The notes under the pieces are model-generated. The model was not told the DNA's origin and did no database searches. It saw nothing but the letters and a program-made list of their open reading frames with translations. DNA of 64,000 bases, from positions 558,001 to 622,000 of the forward strand of contig NZ_FORM01000001.1 in assembly GCF_900114005.1 (NCBI RefSeq), in the 5' to 3' direction. The translations under genes and the position numbers were made by a program. Shown here one piece after another: positions 8,803 to 17,556 of the stretch. Source of the stretch: Olleya namhaensis. GTDB taxonomy: Bacteria; Bacteroidota; Bacteroidia; Flavobacteriales; Flavobacteriaceae. Each line of letters begins with the position of its first letter. The stretch's first letter is position 1.

Positions 8803-9372
8803 ATGAAATTTTATAAATGCATTAAAAGATTTTGTGATTTTGTAGTTTCATTGATTCTTTTGATTCTTTTTTCTTGGTTTCTCTTAATTTTGATTTTAGT
8901 GGCAAGTTTAGATACTAAGTCATTAGGTGTTTTTGTTCAAAGTAGAATAGGTTATCGTAATAAGTCATTCATTATTTATAAATTAAAAACGTATCGAAGC
9001 AATCAATCTATTTCTAAGATTGGAGCCTTTTTACGTCGTTATAAATTAGATGAGCTCCCGCAATTGTTTAATGTGCTTATTGGAGATATGAGTTTTGTTG
9101 GTCCTAGACCAGATGTTTCTGGATTTGCGGACACGCTTCAAGGGGGTGATGCTATCATTCTTTCTGTAAAACCGGGTATTACAGGACCAGCAACTATATA
9201 TTTCAGAAATGAAGAAGTGTTACTAGCTAAACAAAGTAATCCAGAGTTTTATAATAAGAATATTATCTGGCCCAAAAAGATTGCGCTAAATACTAAGTAT
9301 GTAAAAGAAATGAGTTTTAAACAAGATATTTATTATCTTGTTAAAACTTTTTATATAAAATATGAATTCTAA
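8803..9372 (+). CDS. minimal phosphoglycosyl transferase (PglC-like)
   Basis: 189 residues: only the catalytic domain of the bacterial sugar transferase family. It starts with a re-entrant-type N-terminal helix (residues 10-32). YKLKTYRSN follows at the substrate site, then the dyad motif KLDELPQLFNVLIGDMSFVG and VKPGITGPAT. It lacks the N-terminal membrane and CoA-binding regions of its two larger neighbours, like Campylobacter PglC. It overlaps the next (aminotransferase) gene by 11 bases. This pairing resembles bacillosamine-type diacetamido-sugar modules, so the substrate may be an amino sugar (inference). Confidence 0.87.
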   Translation: MKFYKCIKRFCDFVVSLILLILFSWFLLILILVASLDTKSLGVFVQSRIGYRNKSFIIYKLKTYRSNQSISKIGAFLRRYKLDELPQLFNVLIGDMSFVGPRPDVSGFADTLQGGDAIILSVKPGITGPATIYFRNEEVLLAKQSNPEFYNKNIIWPKKIALNTKYVKEMSFKQDIYYLVKTFYIKYEF

Positions 9373-10507
9373 AATTTGGTTGTCATCTCCACATGTCGAG
9401 GATAAAGAGCTAGATTATGTTAATCAGGCTTTTTTGGATAATTGGATTGCGCCTGTTGGACCTCATATTTTTGATTTTGAATATGCTATTGAAGATTATT
9501 TAGAAGGGTCTAATTTTGTGACAGCTTTAAATTCCGGGACAGCTTCTATACACGTTGCTTTAAAATTATTAGGTGTTAAACAAAACGATATTGTTTTGTG
9601 TCAAAGTTTTACCTTTGTAGCAACTGCAAATCCAATCACTTATTTAGGAGCAACACCTGTTTTTGTTGATAGCGAATCAGAAACTTGGAATATGTGTCCT
9701 AAATACTTAGAGGAAGCTATAAAGGAATGTATAAGGGTTAATAAGAAACCGAAGGCTATTATTTTTGTTGACCTTTATGGTATGCCGGCTAAAATAGATG
9801 AGATTTTACAAATAGGTTCATTTTATAATATTCCAGTAATTGAAGATGCAGCTGAGGCTTTAGGTTCCGAGTACAAAAAGCAAAAGTGCGGGACATTTGG
9901 AGATTTTTCAATATTCTCTTTCAATGGAAATAAAATTATAACGACTTCTGGGGGTGGTGCAATAGTTAGTCGTAACAAAAAAGATAAAGAGAAGGTGCTT
10001 TTTTACGCTACGCAAGCAAAAGAAGTAGCAGTGCATTACCAACATGAAGAAGTAGGCTATAATTATAGGTTAAGTAATGTTTGCGCAGCTATTGGTAAAG
10101 GCCAGATGGAGGTTCTTGATAAGCGCATTACTCAGCGTCGTTTTAATCATTCGTTTTATCAAAAATTATTTAAGGATAATAATGATATTTATGTTTTTAA
10201 ATCGGTCAATACCGATTTTAATTCTAATTATTGGTTAACATGTATTTTGGTTAGTACTGAAGCAAGTTACACAAACCTTGATCTCATAGCCTATTTAACG
10301 ATACATAATATAGAAGCCAGACCTTTATGGAAGCCTTTGCATTTGCAACCTGTTTTTCAAAATAATCTCTATTTTGGAAGTCAAGTTAGTGCTGGTTTGT
10401 ATAATCAAGGTGTTTGCTTACCTTCGGGGTCTAATTTGTCTCCAGAAAACAGGCTTTTTATAGCCGAAGTTTTTGCTAAATTTTTCAAACAATATAGTAA
10501 TGTTTAA
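9362..10507 (+). CDS. DegT/DnrJ/EryC1 aminotransferase (PglE-like)
   Basis: 381 residues, PLP-dependent sugar aminotransferase. WLSSPHVEDKELDYV at the start is typical of the PglE/PseC-type branch. ALNSGTASIHVALK forms the phosphate-binding loop, VIEDAAEALGS supplies the PLP-pairing aspartate, and SFNGNKIITTSGGG holds the internal-aldimine lysine (near residue 187). It would convert a 4-keto-6-deoxy nucleotide sugar to the 4-amino sugar using glutamate. Flanked by a PglC-like transferase and a 4,6-dehydratase, it completes two of the three usual steps of diamino-sugar synthesis; no acetyltransferase is adjacent. Confidence 0.9.
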   Translation: MNSKIWLSSPHVEDKELDYVNQAFLDNWIAPVGPHIFDFEYAIEDYLEGSNFVTALNSGTASIHVALKLLGVKQNDIVLCQSFTFVATANPITYLGATPVFVDSESETWNMCPKYLEEAIKECIRVNKKPKAIIFVDLYGMPAKIDEILQIGSFYNIPVIEDAAEALGSEYKKQKCGTFGDFSIFSFNGNKIITTSGGGAIVSRNKKDKEKVLFYATQAKEVAVHYQHEEVGYNYRLSNVCAAIGKGQMEVLDKRITQRRFNHSFYQKLFKDNNDIYVFKSVNTDFNSNYWLTCILVSTEASYTNLDLIAYLTIHNIEARPLWKPLHLQPVFQNNLYFGSQVSAGLYNQGVCLPSGSNLSPENRLFIAEVFAKFFKQYSNV

Positions 10508-11531
10508 TAATAAATGTGTTTTAATAACAGGTGCTGCAGGATCAATAGGCTCTGCTTTGGCAGACTTTATAATTCAAAAAAAAACATCTAAACTTATTTT
10601 ATTAGACAATGCGGAAACACCTCTTTTTAAATTAGAACAGGTATTGCGATTAAAACTCCCAATTGTTACACAAATAGAATTTGTTCTGGGAAGTATTACA
10701 AATAAATCACTTATTGAAAAGTTATTTGCTAATAGCAAGATTGATTTTGTTTTTCATACTGCAGCATACAAACATGTGCCCGTTTTAGAAAAAAGTCCAA
10801 TTCCAGGGGTAGAAGTAAATTGTATTGGAACCAAAATACTAGCCGATGGAGCCATTAAATACAATGTTAAAAATTTTTTATTTGTATCTACAGATAAAGC
10901 AGTGGAGCCAGCAAATGTAATGGGAGCTACTAAATTGTTGGCAGAAAAATATATTGGTGCCTTAAGTAAGCAGTACATGCAGTCAACAAGATTTGTAACT
11001 TTAAGATTTGGTAATGTTATAGGGTCTAATGGATCTGTAATACCTTTGTTTAAAGAACAGTTATTATTTAATAAAAAACTGACATTAACAGATGTAGCCG
11101 CGACCAGGTACTTTATTAATGTCTCAAAAGTTGTATCTCTTGCTATAGAAAGCTTGAAATTTGCTATTAGTGGTAGTGTGTTTTTGATAGAGATGGGCGC
11201 TCCAAAATCTATTCTTAGTATTGCTAAACAAACAATTAGCGAGTTAAACTTAAACGAAGAGCAAGTAGATATTGAAATTATAGGACTCAGACCAGGCGAA
11301 AAATTACATGAAACCTTAGTAGGTCGTCAGGCAAGTCTTGAAAAAACAGAACATCCTGAAATTTATTTAATTAAAGGTACAGAAACGTTATCGTTTGAAG
11401 AGATAACAGAAGCGTTTAAAACGCTTCAAAATATAGTTGCCCAGCAAAATGATATAGAGGTTGTTCAGTATCTTAAATCAATTTTAAAAACGTTTAAAAG
11501 TCGTAACTCTGAATTTGAAAGCTTAGATTAA
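10500..11531 (+). CDS. nucleotide-sugar 4,6-dehydratase, FlaA1/PseB/CapD type
   Basis: 343 residues, extended SDR fold: GAAGSIGSAL is the NAD-binding glycine loop. VFHTAAYKHVPVLEKSP follows, then STDKAVEPANVMGATK, in which the family replaces the usual catalytic Tyr by Met and keeps the Lys. GLRPGEKLHETL is the CapD/FlaA1 C-terminal signature. The length fits the short soluble class, not the long membrane PglF class. A longer frame from a TTG at 10473 exists, but the ATG at 10500, overlapping the upstream stop by 8 bases, starts directly before the Rossmann strand. The likely reaction is on UDP-GlcNAc, feeding the adjacent aminotransferase. Confidence 0.87.
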   Translation: MFNNKCVLITGAAGSIGSALADFIIQKKTSKLILLDNAETPLFKLEQVLRLKLPIVTQIEFVLGSITNKSLIEKLFANSKIDFVFHTAAYKHVPVLEKSPIPGVEVNCIGTKILADGAIKYNVKNFLFVSTDKAVEPANVMGATKLLAEKYIGALSKQYMQSTRFVTLRFGNVIGSNGSVIPLFKEQLLFNKKLTLTDVAATRYFINVSKVVSLAIESLKFAISGSVFLIEMGAPKSILSIAKQTISELNLNEEQVDIEIIGLRPGEKLHETLVGRQASLEKTEHPEIYLIKGTETLSFEEITEAFKTLQNIVAQQNDIEVVQYLKSILKTFKSRNSEFESLD

Positions 11532-11572
11532 ACATAATCTTAGAAAATATTACTAGTATAAGAGGTTTATTT

Positions 11573-11580
11573 TATATTTG
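11573..11580 (+). promoter_or_regulatory. candidate -7 promoter box upstream of ugd
   Basis: TATATTTG matches the Bacteroidota TAnnTTTG -7 consensus. It lies 92 bases before the ugd start in a 140-base spacer, the largest gap within the second half of the locus. No clear TTG -33 element sits at the expected distance, so support is moderate. Confidence 0.35.
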
Positions 11581-11671
11581 CTGTTGTTGCAATGTTACCT
11601 TTTATCATGAATTTTTCATAACTCTAGGTTTTGCAAGTATTATAGAATTTCATAAAATAAGAAATTAGTCA

Positions 11672-12970
11672 ATGAAAATAGCAGTAATTGGTACAGGTTA
11701 CGTAGGTTTAGTGACAGGAACATGTCTGGCCGAAACAGGTAACGAAGTACTTTGTATAGACATAGATCAAGATAAAGTAAAACAAATGCAAGCTGGAGAG
11801 GTGCCAATTTACGAGCCTCATTTGGATGTATTGTTTGAAAGAAACATTAAAGCCAATAGACTTAAATTTTCAACTAATTTAGAAGAAGGTTTAGAGCACG
11901 GTGATATTATATTTTTAGCATTACCCACGCCTGAAGACGAAGATGGATCTGCTGATTTAAAATATATTCTAGGTGTAGCAGATGACATCGGAAAGTTAAT
12001 TAAAGATTACAAAGTCATTGTAGATAAAAGTACTGTTCCAGTAGGTACTTCAGATAAAGTAAAAGCAGCGATAGCCAAACACGCAAAAGTAGATTTTGAT
12101 GTCGTATCTAACCCAGAATTTTTAAGAGAAGGATTTGCTGTAGACGACTTTCTAAAGCCAGAACGCATCGTTGTGGGGTCAAGTAGTGATCGTGCCACAG
12201 CGCTTATGCAAAAGCTTTACAAGCCCTATGTGAGGTCAGGTAATCCAATAATTATTATGGATGAAAAGTCGGCAGAGCTAACCAAGTATGCGTCTAACTC
12301 GTTTTTAGCAGCTAAAATCACGTTTATGAACGAGATTGCTAACTTTTGCGAAAAAGTAGGTGCAGATGTAGACAAGGTTAGAATTGGTATGGGTACAGAC
12401 TCTAGAATTGGTAAACGTTTCTTGTTTCCAGGAATTGGTTACGGAGGATCCTGTTTTCCAAAAGATGTAAAAGCACTTCATAAATCTGGATTAGATAACA
12501 ATTATAACTTTAAAATATTAGATGCAGTAATTAACGTTAATGCACGACAAAAATTGGTGTTAATTCCTAAAATAGAATCTCATTTTAATAATGATTTAAA
12601 AGGAAAAAACATAGCTGTTTGGGGATTAGCCTTTAAACCAGAAACAGATGACATTCGAGAAGCGCCATCATTATACATGATTGATGCCCTTTTAGAAGCG
12701 GGTTGTAATATTACCGCATTTGATCCTGAGGCTATGCCAAATGTTAAACGTAAATTAGGAGATAAAATTAACTTTGCAGATAGTATGTACGATGCGCTAA
12801 AAAACGCTGATGCTTTAATTATTTCAACAGAGTGGAGTATCTTTAGAACACCAGATTTTAGTAAAATGAAAACGGTAATGTCAAGCCCAACCATTTTTGA
12901 TGGTCGTAATTTGTACGATGTTAAAGACGTCAAAAACGAAGGGTTTAAATATGTGTCAATAGGAAGATAA
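11672..12970 (+). CDS. ugd: UDP-glucose 6-dehydrogenase
   Basis: 432 residues. GTGYVGLVTGTCLAE is the NAD-binding loop at the N-terminus; VDKSTVPVGTSDKV and NPEFLREGFAVDDF are family signatures; GIGYGGSCFPKDVKAL holds the catalytic cysteine near residue 260; GLAFKPETDDIREAPS is the C-terminal NAD/UDP site. It oxidises UDP-glucose twice to UDP-glucuronate. The next gene, one base away on the same strand, is the decarboxylase that uses this product. A GDP-mannose dehydrogenase is unlikely given this partner. Confidence 0.92.
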   Translation: MKIAVIGTGYVGLVTGTCLAETGNEVLCIDIDQDKVKQMQAGEVPIYEPHLDVLFERNIKANRLKFSTNLEEGLEHGDIIFLALPTPEDEDGSADLKYILGVADDIGKLIKDYKVIVDKSTVPVGTSDKVKAAIAKHAKVDFDVVSNPEFLREGFAVDDFLKPERIVVGSSSDRATALMQKLYKPYVRSGNPIIIMDEKSAELTKYASNSFLAAKITFMNEIANFCEKVGADVDKVRIGMGTDSRIGKRFLFPGIGYGGSCFPKDVKALHKSGLDNNYNFKILDAVINVNARQKLVLIPKIESHFNNDLKGKNIAVWGLAFKPETDDIREAPSLYMIDALLEAGCNITAFDPEAMPNVKRKLGDKINFADSMYDALKNADALIISTEWSIFRTPDFSKMKTVMSSPTIFDGRNLYDVKDVKNEGFKYVSIGR

Positions 12971-13960
12971 ATGAGTCAAAAAAGAGTTTTAATTACAGGA
13001 GCAGCAGGTTTTTTAGGGTCACATTTATGCGATCGGTTTCTTGCCGAAGGGTATTTTGTTATCGGAATGGATAATTTTATAACAGGGGACTCAAAAAATT
13101 TAGCGCATTTGTCTTCAAATTCAAGCTTTCTTTTTATTCAGCATGATGTTACAAATTTTATAAATATAGAAGGGGATTTAGATTATATCCTTCATTTTGC
13201 ATCTCCTGCAAGTCCAATAGATTATTTAAAAATTCCTATCCAAACACTTAAAGTGGGTAGTTTAGGGACGCATAATTTATTAGGTTTAGCTAAAGCAAAA
13301 GAAGCAAGGTTACTAATAGCATCAACTTCTGAAGTTTACGGAGATCCATTAGTACATCCTCAAACAGAAGATTATTATGGAAATGTAAACACTATCGGAC
13401 CAAGAGGTGTTTATGATGAGGCTAAACGTTTTCAAGAGTCTATAACCATGGCTTACCATAGGTTTCATGGATTAGAGACTCGTATTGTCAGAATCTTTAA
13501 TACATACGGACCAAGAATGCGACTTAATGATGGTCGTGTAATACCAGCATTTATGGGGCAAGCACTTCGTGGAGAAGATTTGACTGTTTTTGGAGATGGT
13601 ATTCAAACACGTTCATTTTGTTATGTTACAGATCAGGTAGAAGGTATTTATAGATTGTTATTAAGTGATTATGCAAACCCTGTTAATATTGGTAACCCGC
13701 ACGAAATTACAATTAAAGATTTTGCAGAAGAGATTATTAGCCTAACAGGAACAACTCAAAAGGTGATATATAAAGATTTACCTGTAGACGATCCAATGCA
13801 ACGTCAACCAGACATTACTTTGGCTAAAAACCTATTAGGTTGGGAGCCGAAAGTAGGTAGAGCAGAAGGGATGAAAAAAACGTATGATTACTTTAAAAAT
13901 TTAACTGAAGCAGAACTACATAAAAGCGAGCATAAAGATTTTTCAAACTATAACAAGTAA
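12971..13960 (+). CDS. UDP-glucuronate decarboxylase (UDP-xylose synthase)
   Basis: 329 residues of the SDR epimerase/dehydratase family. [14 protein letters not shown] is the NAD loop; STSEVYGDP and [10 protein letters not shown] supply Ser and the Tyr-Lys pair; [10 protein letters not shown] and [14 protein letters not shown] are typical of UXS proteins. It converts UDP-glucuronate to UDP-xylose plus CO2. It starts directly after the ugd stop, so the two form a UDP-glucose to UDP-xylose pathway. This suggests that xylose, or glucuronate left unconverted, is a component of the polysaccharide. Confidence 0.9.
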   Translation: MSQKRVLITGAAGFLGSHLCDRFLAEGYFVIGMDNFITGDSKNLAHLSSNSSFLFIQHDVTNFINIEGDLDYILHFASPASPIDYLKIPIQTLKVGSLGTHNLLGLAKAKEARLLIASTSEVYGDPLVHPQTEDYYGNVNTIGPRGVYDEAKRFQESITMAYHRFHGLETRIVRIFNTYGPRMRLNDGRVIPAFMGQALRGEDLTVFGDGIQTRSFCYVTDQVEGIYRLLLSDYANPVNIGNPHEITIKDFAEEIISLTGTTQKVIYKDLPVDDPMQRQPDITLAKNLLGWEPKVGRAEGMKKTYDYFKNLTEAELHKSEHKDFSNYNK

Positions 13961-13966
13961 TAGCTT

Positions 13967-15376
13967 ATGGAGTATAAACGCGGAAGGTACTCTTGGTTGC
14001 TAAGACCTTTTCTTATTATTTTTGATCTTGTAGTCATTAATGGTTTAGCGTTTTACTTTTTCAATTTTAATCAATCAAAACTTGATTATTTTACGATAGA
14101 TTTATTTAATAATAAACATGTATTATACTTTATATATGTCACTATTCTTTGGTTGGCATCTTCGTCCTTTCTAAAATTTTACGAAGTTTATAGGTACACA
14201 TCACCCATTAATATTTTTTCAGTTATAATTAAACAGTGCTTAGCATTTACAATAATAGTATATGCTTTTATGGGTGTGTTTAGAAGTATTGATGTACAAT
14301 CGTACACAACATTAGAGTATTTGTTGTCCTGTTTTGTGGGGATTAGTACCGTTAAATTAGTAAGTTTTTATGGCTTAAAGTCGTTCCGTACATTTTTAAG
14401 TGGTAATGTAAGACGTGTTGTTATTATTGGAAAAGGTGAAGGTGCGCAAGAATTGACGCAGTTGTTTACAAAACGTAAAGCTTTAGGGTATAGTATTAAG
14501 GGGATATTTGCTAATTCTGATAATCACGAGTTTACTGGTAATATAGAAGAGAGTTTTAAGTTTTTAAATGAAGACGAAGGAATTGACGAAATCTATTGTG
14601 CAATTGACGAGTTAACAGAAAAACAAGTTAATGATTACGTTAAGTATGCAGAGATTAATCACTGTAATATTAAATTTATACCTACAACCAATAAGCTACT
14701 TACCAAAAGATTAAAAACTGACTATTACAATTACTTGCCTATTTTGTCAATGCCTGAAGTGGCTTTAAATAATGACTTTAATAAATTTATAAAGCGCCTT
14801 TTTGATGTTATTTTTGCTTTACTAATTCTTGTGTTAATCTTGTCTTGGTTAACACCTATTTTGTTTGTTTTAATTAAGTTAGAATCTAAAGGACCATTAT
14901 TTTATAAGCACAAACGTAATGGTATAAACTATAAAGAGTTTTATTGTTATAAGTTTAGATCTTTAAAAATTAATAAAGAAGTAGAAGGGACTTATATTAC
15001 TAAAAATGATAGTAGAGTTACCAAAATCGGGAAGTTTTTACGTCATACTAGTTTAGACGAATTTCCTCAATTTTATAACGTTTTAAAAGGAGATATGAGT
15101 GTGGTTGGTCCTAGACCTCATATGTTATCTTACACGGACGACTACTCTAAAAAAATTGATAAGTATAATTTTATCTTTAGACATAACGTAAAACCAGGTG
15201 TTACTGGATTAGCTCAAATAAGAGGGTTTAGAGGCGAAATTAAAAATGACGAAGACATTATTAATCGTATTAAATTTGATAATTATTATATCGAAAACTG
15301 GTCGCTAGTATTAGACATTAAAATCATTTTTAAAACTATGATTAATGTTTTTAGAGGTCAGAAAGAAGCTTATTAA
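13967..15376 (+). CDS. polyprenyl glycosylphosphotransferase, full-length paralog
   Basis: 469 residues with the same architecture as the 7410 protein: about five N-terminal helices (residues 12-140), a Rossmann-like region (VVIIGKGEGAQELTQ), then the sugar transferase domain from KRLFDVIFAL. That domain contains YKFRSL, the dyad motif SLDEFPQFYNVLKGDMSVVG and VKPGVTGLAQIRGFRGE. The Leu to Phe change beside the dyad and other differences show substantial divergence from the 7410 copy. It follows the UDP-xylose synthase by 6 bases. It is the third initiating transferase of the locus, so it may start a different glycan. Confidence 0.9.
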   Translation: MEYKRGRYSWLLRPFLIIFDLVVINGLAFYFFNFNQSKLDYFTIDLFNNKHVLYFIYVTILWLASSSFLKFYEVYRYTSPINIFSVIIKQCLAFTIIVYAFMGVFRSIDVQSYTTLEYLLSCFVGISTVKLVSFYGLKSFRTFLSGNVRRVVIIGKGEGAQELTQLFTKRKALGYSIKGIFANSDNHEFTGNIEESFKFLNEDEGIDEIYCAIDELTEKQVNDYVKYAEINHCNIKFIPTTNKLLTKRLKTDYYNYLPILSMPEVALNNDFNKFIKRLFDVIFALLILVLILSWLTPILFVLIKLESKGPLFYKHKRNGINYKEFYCYKFRSLKINKEVEGTYITKNDSRVTKIGKFLRHTSLDEFPQFYNVLKGDMSVVGPRPHMLSYTDDYSKKIDKYNFIFRHNVKPGVTGLAQIRGFRGEIKNDEDIINRIKFDNYYIENWSLVLDIKIIFKTMINVFRGQKEAY

Positions 15377-15379
15377 TAA

Positions 15380-16153
15380 ATGACACCATTAGTTTCCATA
15401 ATAACACCAATATATAACTCAGAAGACTTTCTAGAGGAAACAGTAGCTAGTATATTAAATCAATCCTATTCTAATTGGGAGTTGTTATTAATAGACGATT
15501 GCTCTACAGATAATACTCTAGCATTAGCTAATAAGTACAGTAATAAGTATTCTAATATTATAGTCTTAAAAAACCAAACCAATGCTGGTGCGGCAGTCTC
15601 CAGAAACAAAGGGATTACTGCTGCTAGTGGAGATTTTATTGCTTTTTTGGATGCTGACGATTTGTGGAAGCCTAATAAATTGGAAGTTCAAATTAAGTTT
15701 ATGTTAGCTAATAATTGCGCAGTGTCTTACACTAGTTATGAGCAAATTGATCAGTATAGCAAACCGCTTCATAAATTAGTCAAAGTATTACCAAAGCTTA
15801 GCTATAACAAATATTTAAAAACCAATTACATTGGTAACCTAACAGGTGTTTATAATGCTAAAATATTAGGCAAAATAATGGCGCCTAACCTACGTAAACG
15901 TCAAGATTGGTTATTATGGTTGTCTGCCATTAAAAAGTCCGGTAAACCTGCTCTGGGTATTCAGGAGTCTTTGGCTTACTATCGTGTTAGACCCGACTCT
16001 ATGTCTTCAAATAAAATAGAGTTGTTGCAGCATAATTATTGGGTATATAAAAAAGGATTAGGTTTTTCTACTTTTAAATCTTTATACCGAATGCTTATTT
16101 TTATAAGGGAGCAGTTTTTTGTTAAATCAAAATTGATTGTATCTACAAAGTAA
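15380..16153 (+). CDS. glycosyltransferase family 2 (GT-A)
   Basis: 257 residues. SIITPIYNSEDFLEETVASI opens the GT-A fold, LLIDDCSTDNT binds nucleotide, GAAVSRNKGI follows, FLDADDLW near residue 93 is the DxD motif, and KRQDWLLW near residue 173 supplies the catalytic-type acidic residue. It is the last gene of the polysaccharide locus; 412 bases without an intact gene follow. It resembles the WfgS/CPS10-type GT2 enzymes that add sugars to a lipid-linked acceptor. The donor is unknown. Confidence 0.88.
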   Translation: MTPLVSIITPIYNSEDFLEETVASILNQSYSNWELLLIDDCSTDNTLALANKYSNKYSNIIVLKNQTNAGAAVSRNKGITAASGDFIAFLDADDLWKPNKLEVQIKFMLANNCAVSYTSYEQIDQYSKPLHKLVKVLPKLSYNKYLKTNYIGNLTGVYNAKILGKIMAPNLRKRQDWLLWLSAIKKSGKPALGIQESLAYYRVRPDSMSSNKIELLQHNYWVYKKGLGFSTFKSLYRMLIFIREQFFVKSKLIVSTK

Positions 16154-16565
16154 ATTAAAAAGCACTCCATAAATCACAAAAACACATCACGTTTTACAAC
16201 CGTAATAGCATCAAAAACAGCAAGGTGCGGTTTTTACCACAGTACAAAATGAGTATTTTGGGTTGTTTTCGATAAAATGTAAGAAAAAAGCGGTTAAGAA
16301 AAAGCTTTTTTGTAATATAATTCCTAGTTTCGATTTGTGTTATAAAAAGAGGGTTTGTTTTTAGTCGAGCAAATTATCTTTTTTTACACAGCATTAATGT
16401 TTTAACTATCGCTATTTTTTTTATTTTTATTTCGACTTAACATTACTATTTTAATTGATAGAAGACTAACTATTAATTAATCCTCTCGACTAAATTTTAT
16501 CGGCTAATTATTAAATTATTAACCAATCAGTTAAAATAAAATACTGATTTAAAATTTTAGAAATT
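16154..16565. other. 412-base noncoding gap
   Basis: This gap contains copy A of a diverged noncoding repeat (16194-16445) and a short hairpin (AATCAGT at 16525-16531 pairing with ACTGATT at 16543-16549) just ahead of the small secreted-protein gene. No open frame looks coding. Confidence 0.5.
16194..16445. repeat. diverged noncoding repeat, copy A
   Basis: This copy shares the exact 18-mer GTGCGGTTTTTACCACAG (16225-16242) with 20290-20307. It also shares, in the same order, a TGTTTTCGA-AAAA block, a GTAAGAAAAAA block and a later TTTTAACTA-CGCTA block with the stretch at 20250-20520. The GGTTTTTACC core can form a tiny hairpin. Both copies lie in gene-free DNA and have the same orientation. 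Function unknown. Confidence 0.55.
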
Positions 16566-16775
16566 ATGTAAAAATTATTAGGAATAACTTTTGTTGCGGT
16601 TTTTATGATGAGTATGGCATCAAATCAAGAACAAGGGGCGTTTGAAGTTAAAAAAGACTGTTTTACATTAGCTAACAATGCAGCAACTGCGATAGGTCAA
16701 ATTTATAATATGGATCATGAAACTGAGTATTATGTGTTTGAGCAACTTTTTGATGATTGTATAGCTAATAATTAA
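16566..16775 (+). pseudogene. small secreted protein with a stop at codon 2
   Basis: ATG at 16566 is followed at once by TAA, then by 67 open codons to a TAA at 16773. The open frame reads KLLGITFVAVFMMSMAS, an excellent signal peptide core. A mature part of about 50 residues follows with two cysteines (KKDCFTLANNA and FEQLFDDCIANN). If TAA were AAA, the protein would begin MKKLLGITF, a standard export signal, so I infer one nonsense substitution. Rescue from ATG codons at 16605, 16608 or 16614 would remove most of the signal. A hairpin terminator follows. I do not recognise the family. Confidence 0.6.
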
Positions 16776-16781
16776 AAATAA

Positions 16782-16819
16782 AATATTGACTGATCTTTAT
16801 AGGTCAGTCAATATTTTTT
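16782..16819 (+). terminator. hairpin terminator before the GLPGLI gene
   Basis: AATATTGACTGA (16782-16793) pairs perfectly with TCAGTCAATATT (16804-16815) around a 10-base loop, followed by TTTTA. This 12-bp stem with a T-run is a convincing intrinsic terminator. It ends only about 12 bases before the ATG of the next gene. Confidence 0.8.
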
Positions 16820-16831
16820 ACTCATTTATAT

Positions 16832-17548
16832 ATGAAAATCAATATAATTATATTTTTATTTTTTTACTCATTTGTTTGCTTTGGACAAAGCGAAAATGGT
16901 ATAGCTATTTATTTAAAAAAGTCAATTACTGAAGAAACTAATGTTTCTGTAGAGGTAAAAGGGCATATAAAATTAATGGAAGAGAATTTGTCTAAATTAG
17001 AATATCAACTATCTTTTAATAAGCATTTTACTCTATTTAAAGAGAATGTTTTTTTGGAATCATCGGAGGTTGATGGAATGGGATTGAAAATGGCAAGAAT
17101 TGTAGCAGGGATCCAGGGTGATATTTATTTTAATTTAAATACCAAAGAGACTGTTATAAGAAAAGATTTTTTAGGAGAAATTTTTTTGGTAAAATCACAA
17201 GACACAATAAACAGTTGGACGTTAACTAAAGAGTCAAAAAACGTAGGTAGTTACAAATGTTTTAAAGCTACAAAAAAAGAAATAGTAGAAACTAGAAGGG
17301 GAGATGTCGAGGTTGAGGTTGTTGCTTGGTATACTCCAGAAATAAATATTAATTCTGGACCTGAAGGTTATGCTGGTTTACCTGGATTAATTATGGAATT
17401 AACAAAGGGACGTATTGTGACTTATTTAAAATCTATTTCATTTAGTAATGATCAAATAAAAATAGAATTACCCAAAAAAGGAAAAAACATCTCTCAAATT
17501 GAGTTTAATAAAGTAGTTAAAAAAGCTACAAATATGTCTAGAAATTAA
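16832..17548 (+). CDS. GLPGLI family exported protein
   Basis: 238 residues. A signal peptide (IIIFLFFYSFVCFGQS, cleavage near residue 19) is followed by a beta-rich protein of the GLPGLI family, named after the motif seen here as GYAGLPGLIMELTKG near residue 190. WYTPEI precedes it, as usual. These proteins are common in Bacteroidota, often beside TonB-dependent receptor-like proteins, and their function is not established. Here it lies 8 bases upstream of such a gene, so the two are probably co-translated. The start is directly behind a strong terminator hairpin, so expression needs read-through or a promoter inside the hairpin region. Confidence 0.9.
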   Translation: MKINIIIFLFFYSFVCFGQSENGIAIYLKKSITEETNVSVEVKGHIKLMEENLSKLEYQLSFNKHFTLFKENVFLESSEVDGMGLKMARIVAGIQGDIYFNLNTKETVIRKDFLGEIFLVKSQDTINSWTLTKESKNVGSYKCFKATKKEIVETRRGDVEVEVVAWYTPEININSGPEGYAGLPGLIMELTKGRIVTYLKSISFSNDQIKIELPKKGKNISQIEFNKVVKKATNMSRN

Positions 17549-17556
17549 TTAGAGAT

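Noticed and set aside
12580-12933. 117-codon minus-strand open frame
   Set aside because: Antisense to ugd, whose C-terminal motifs are intact across this region.
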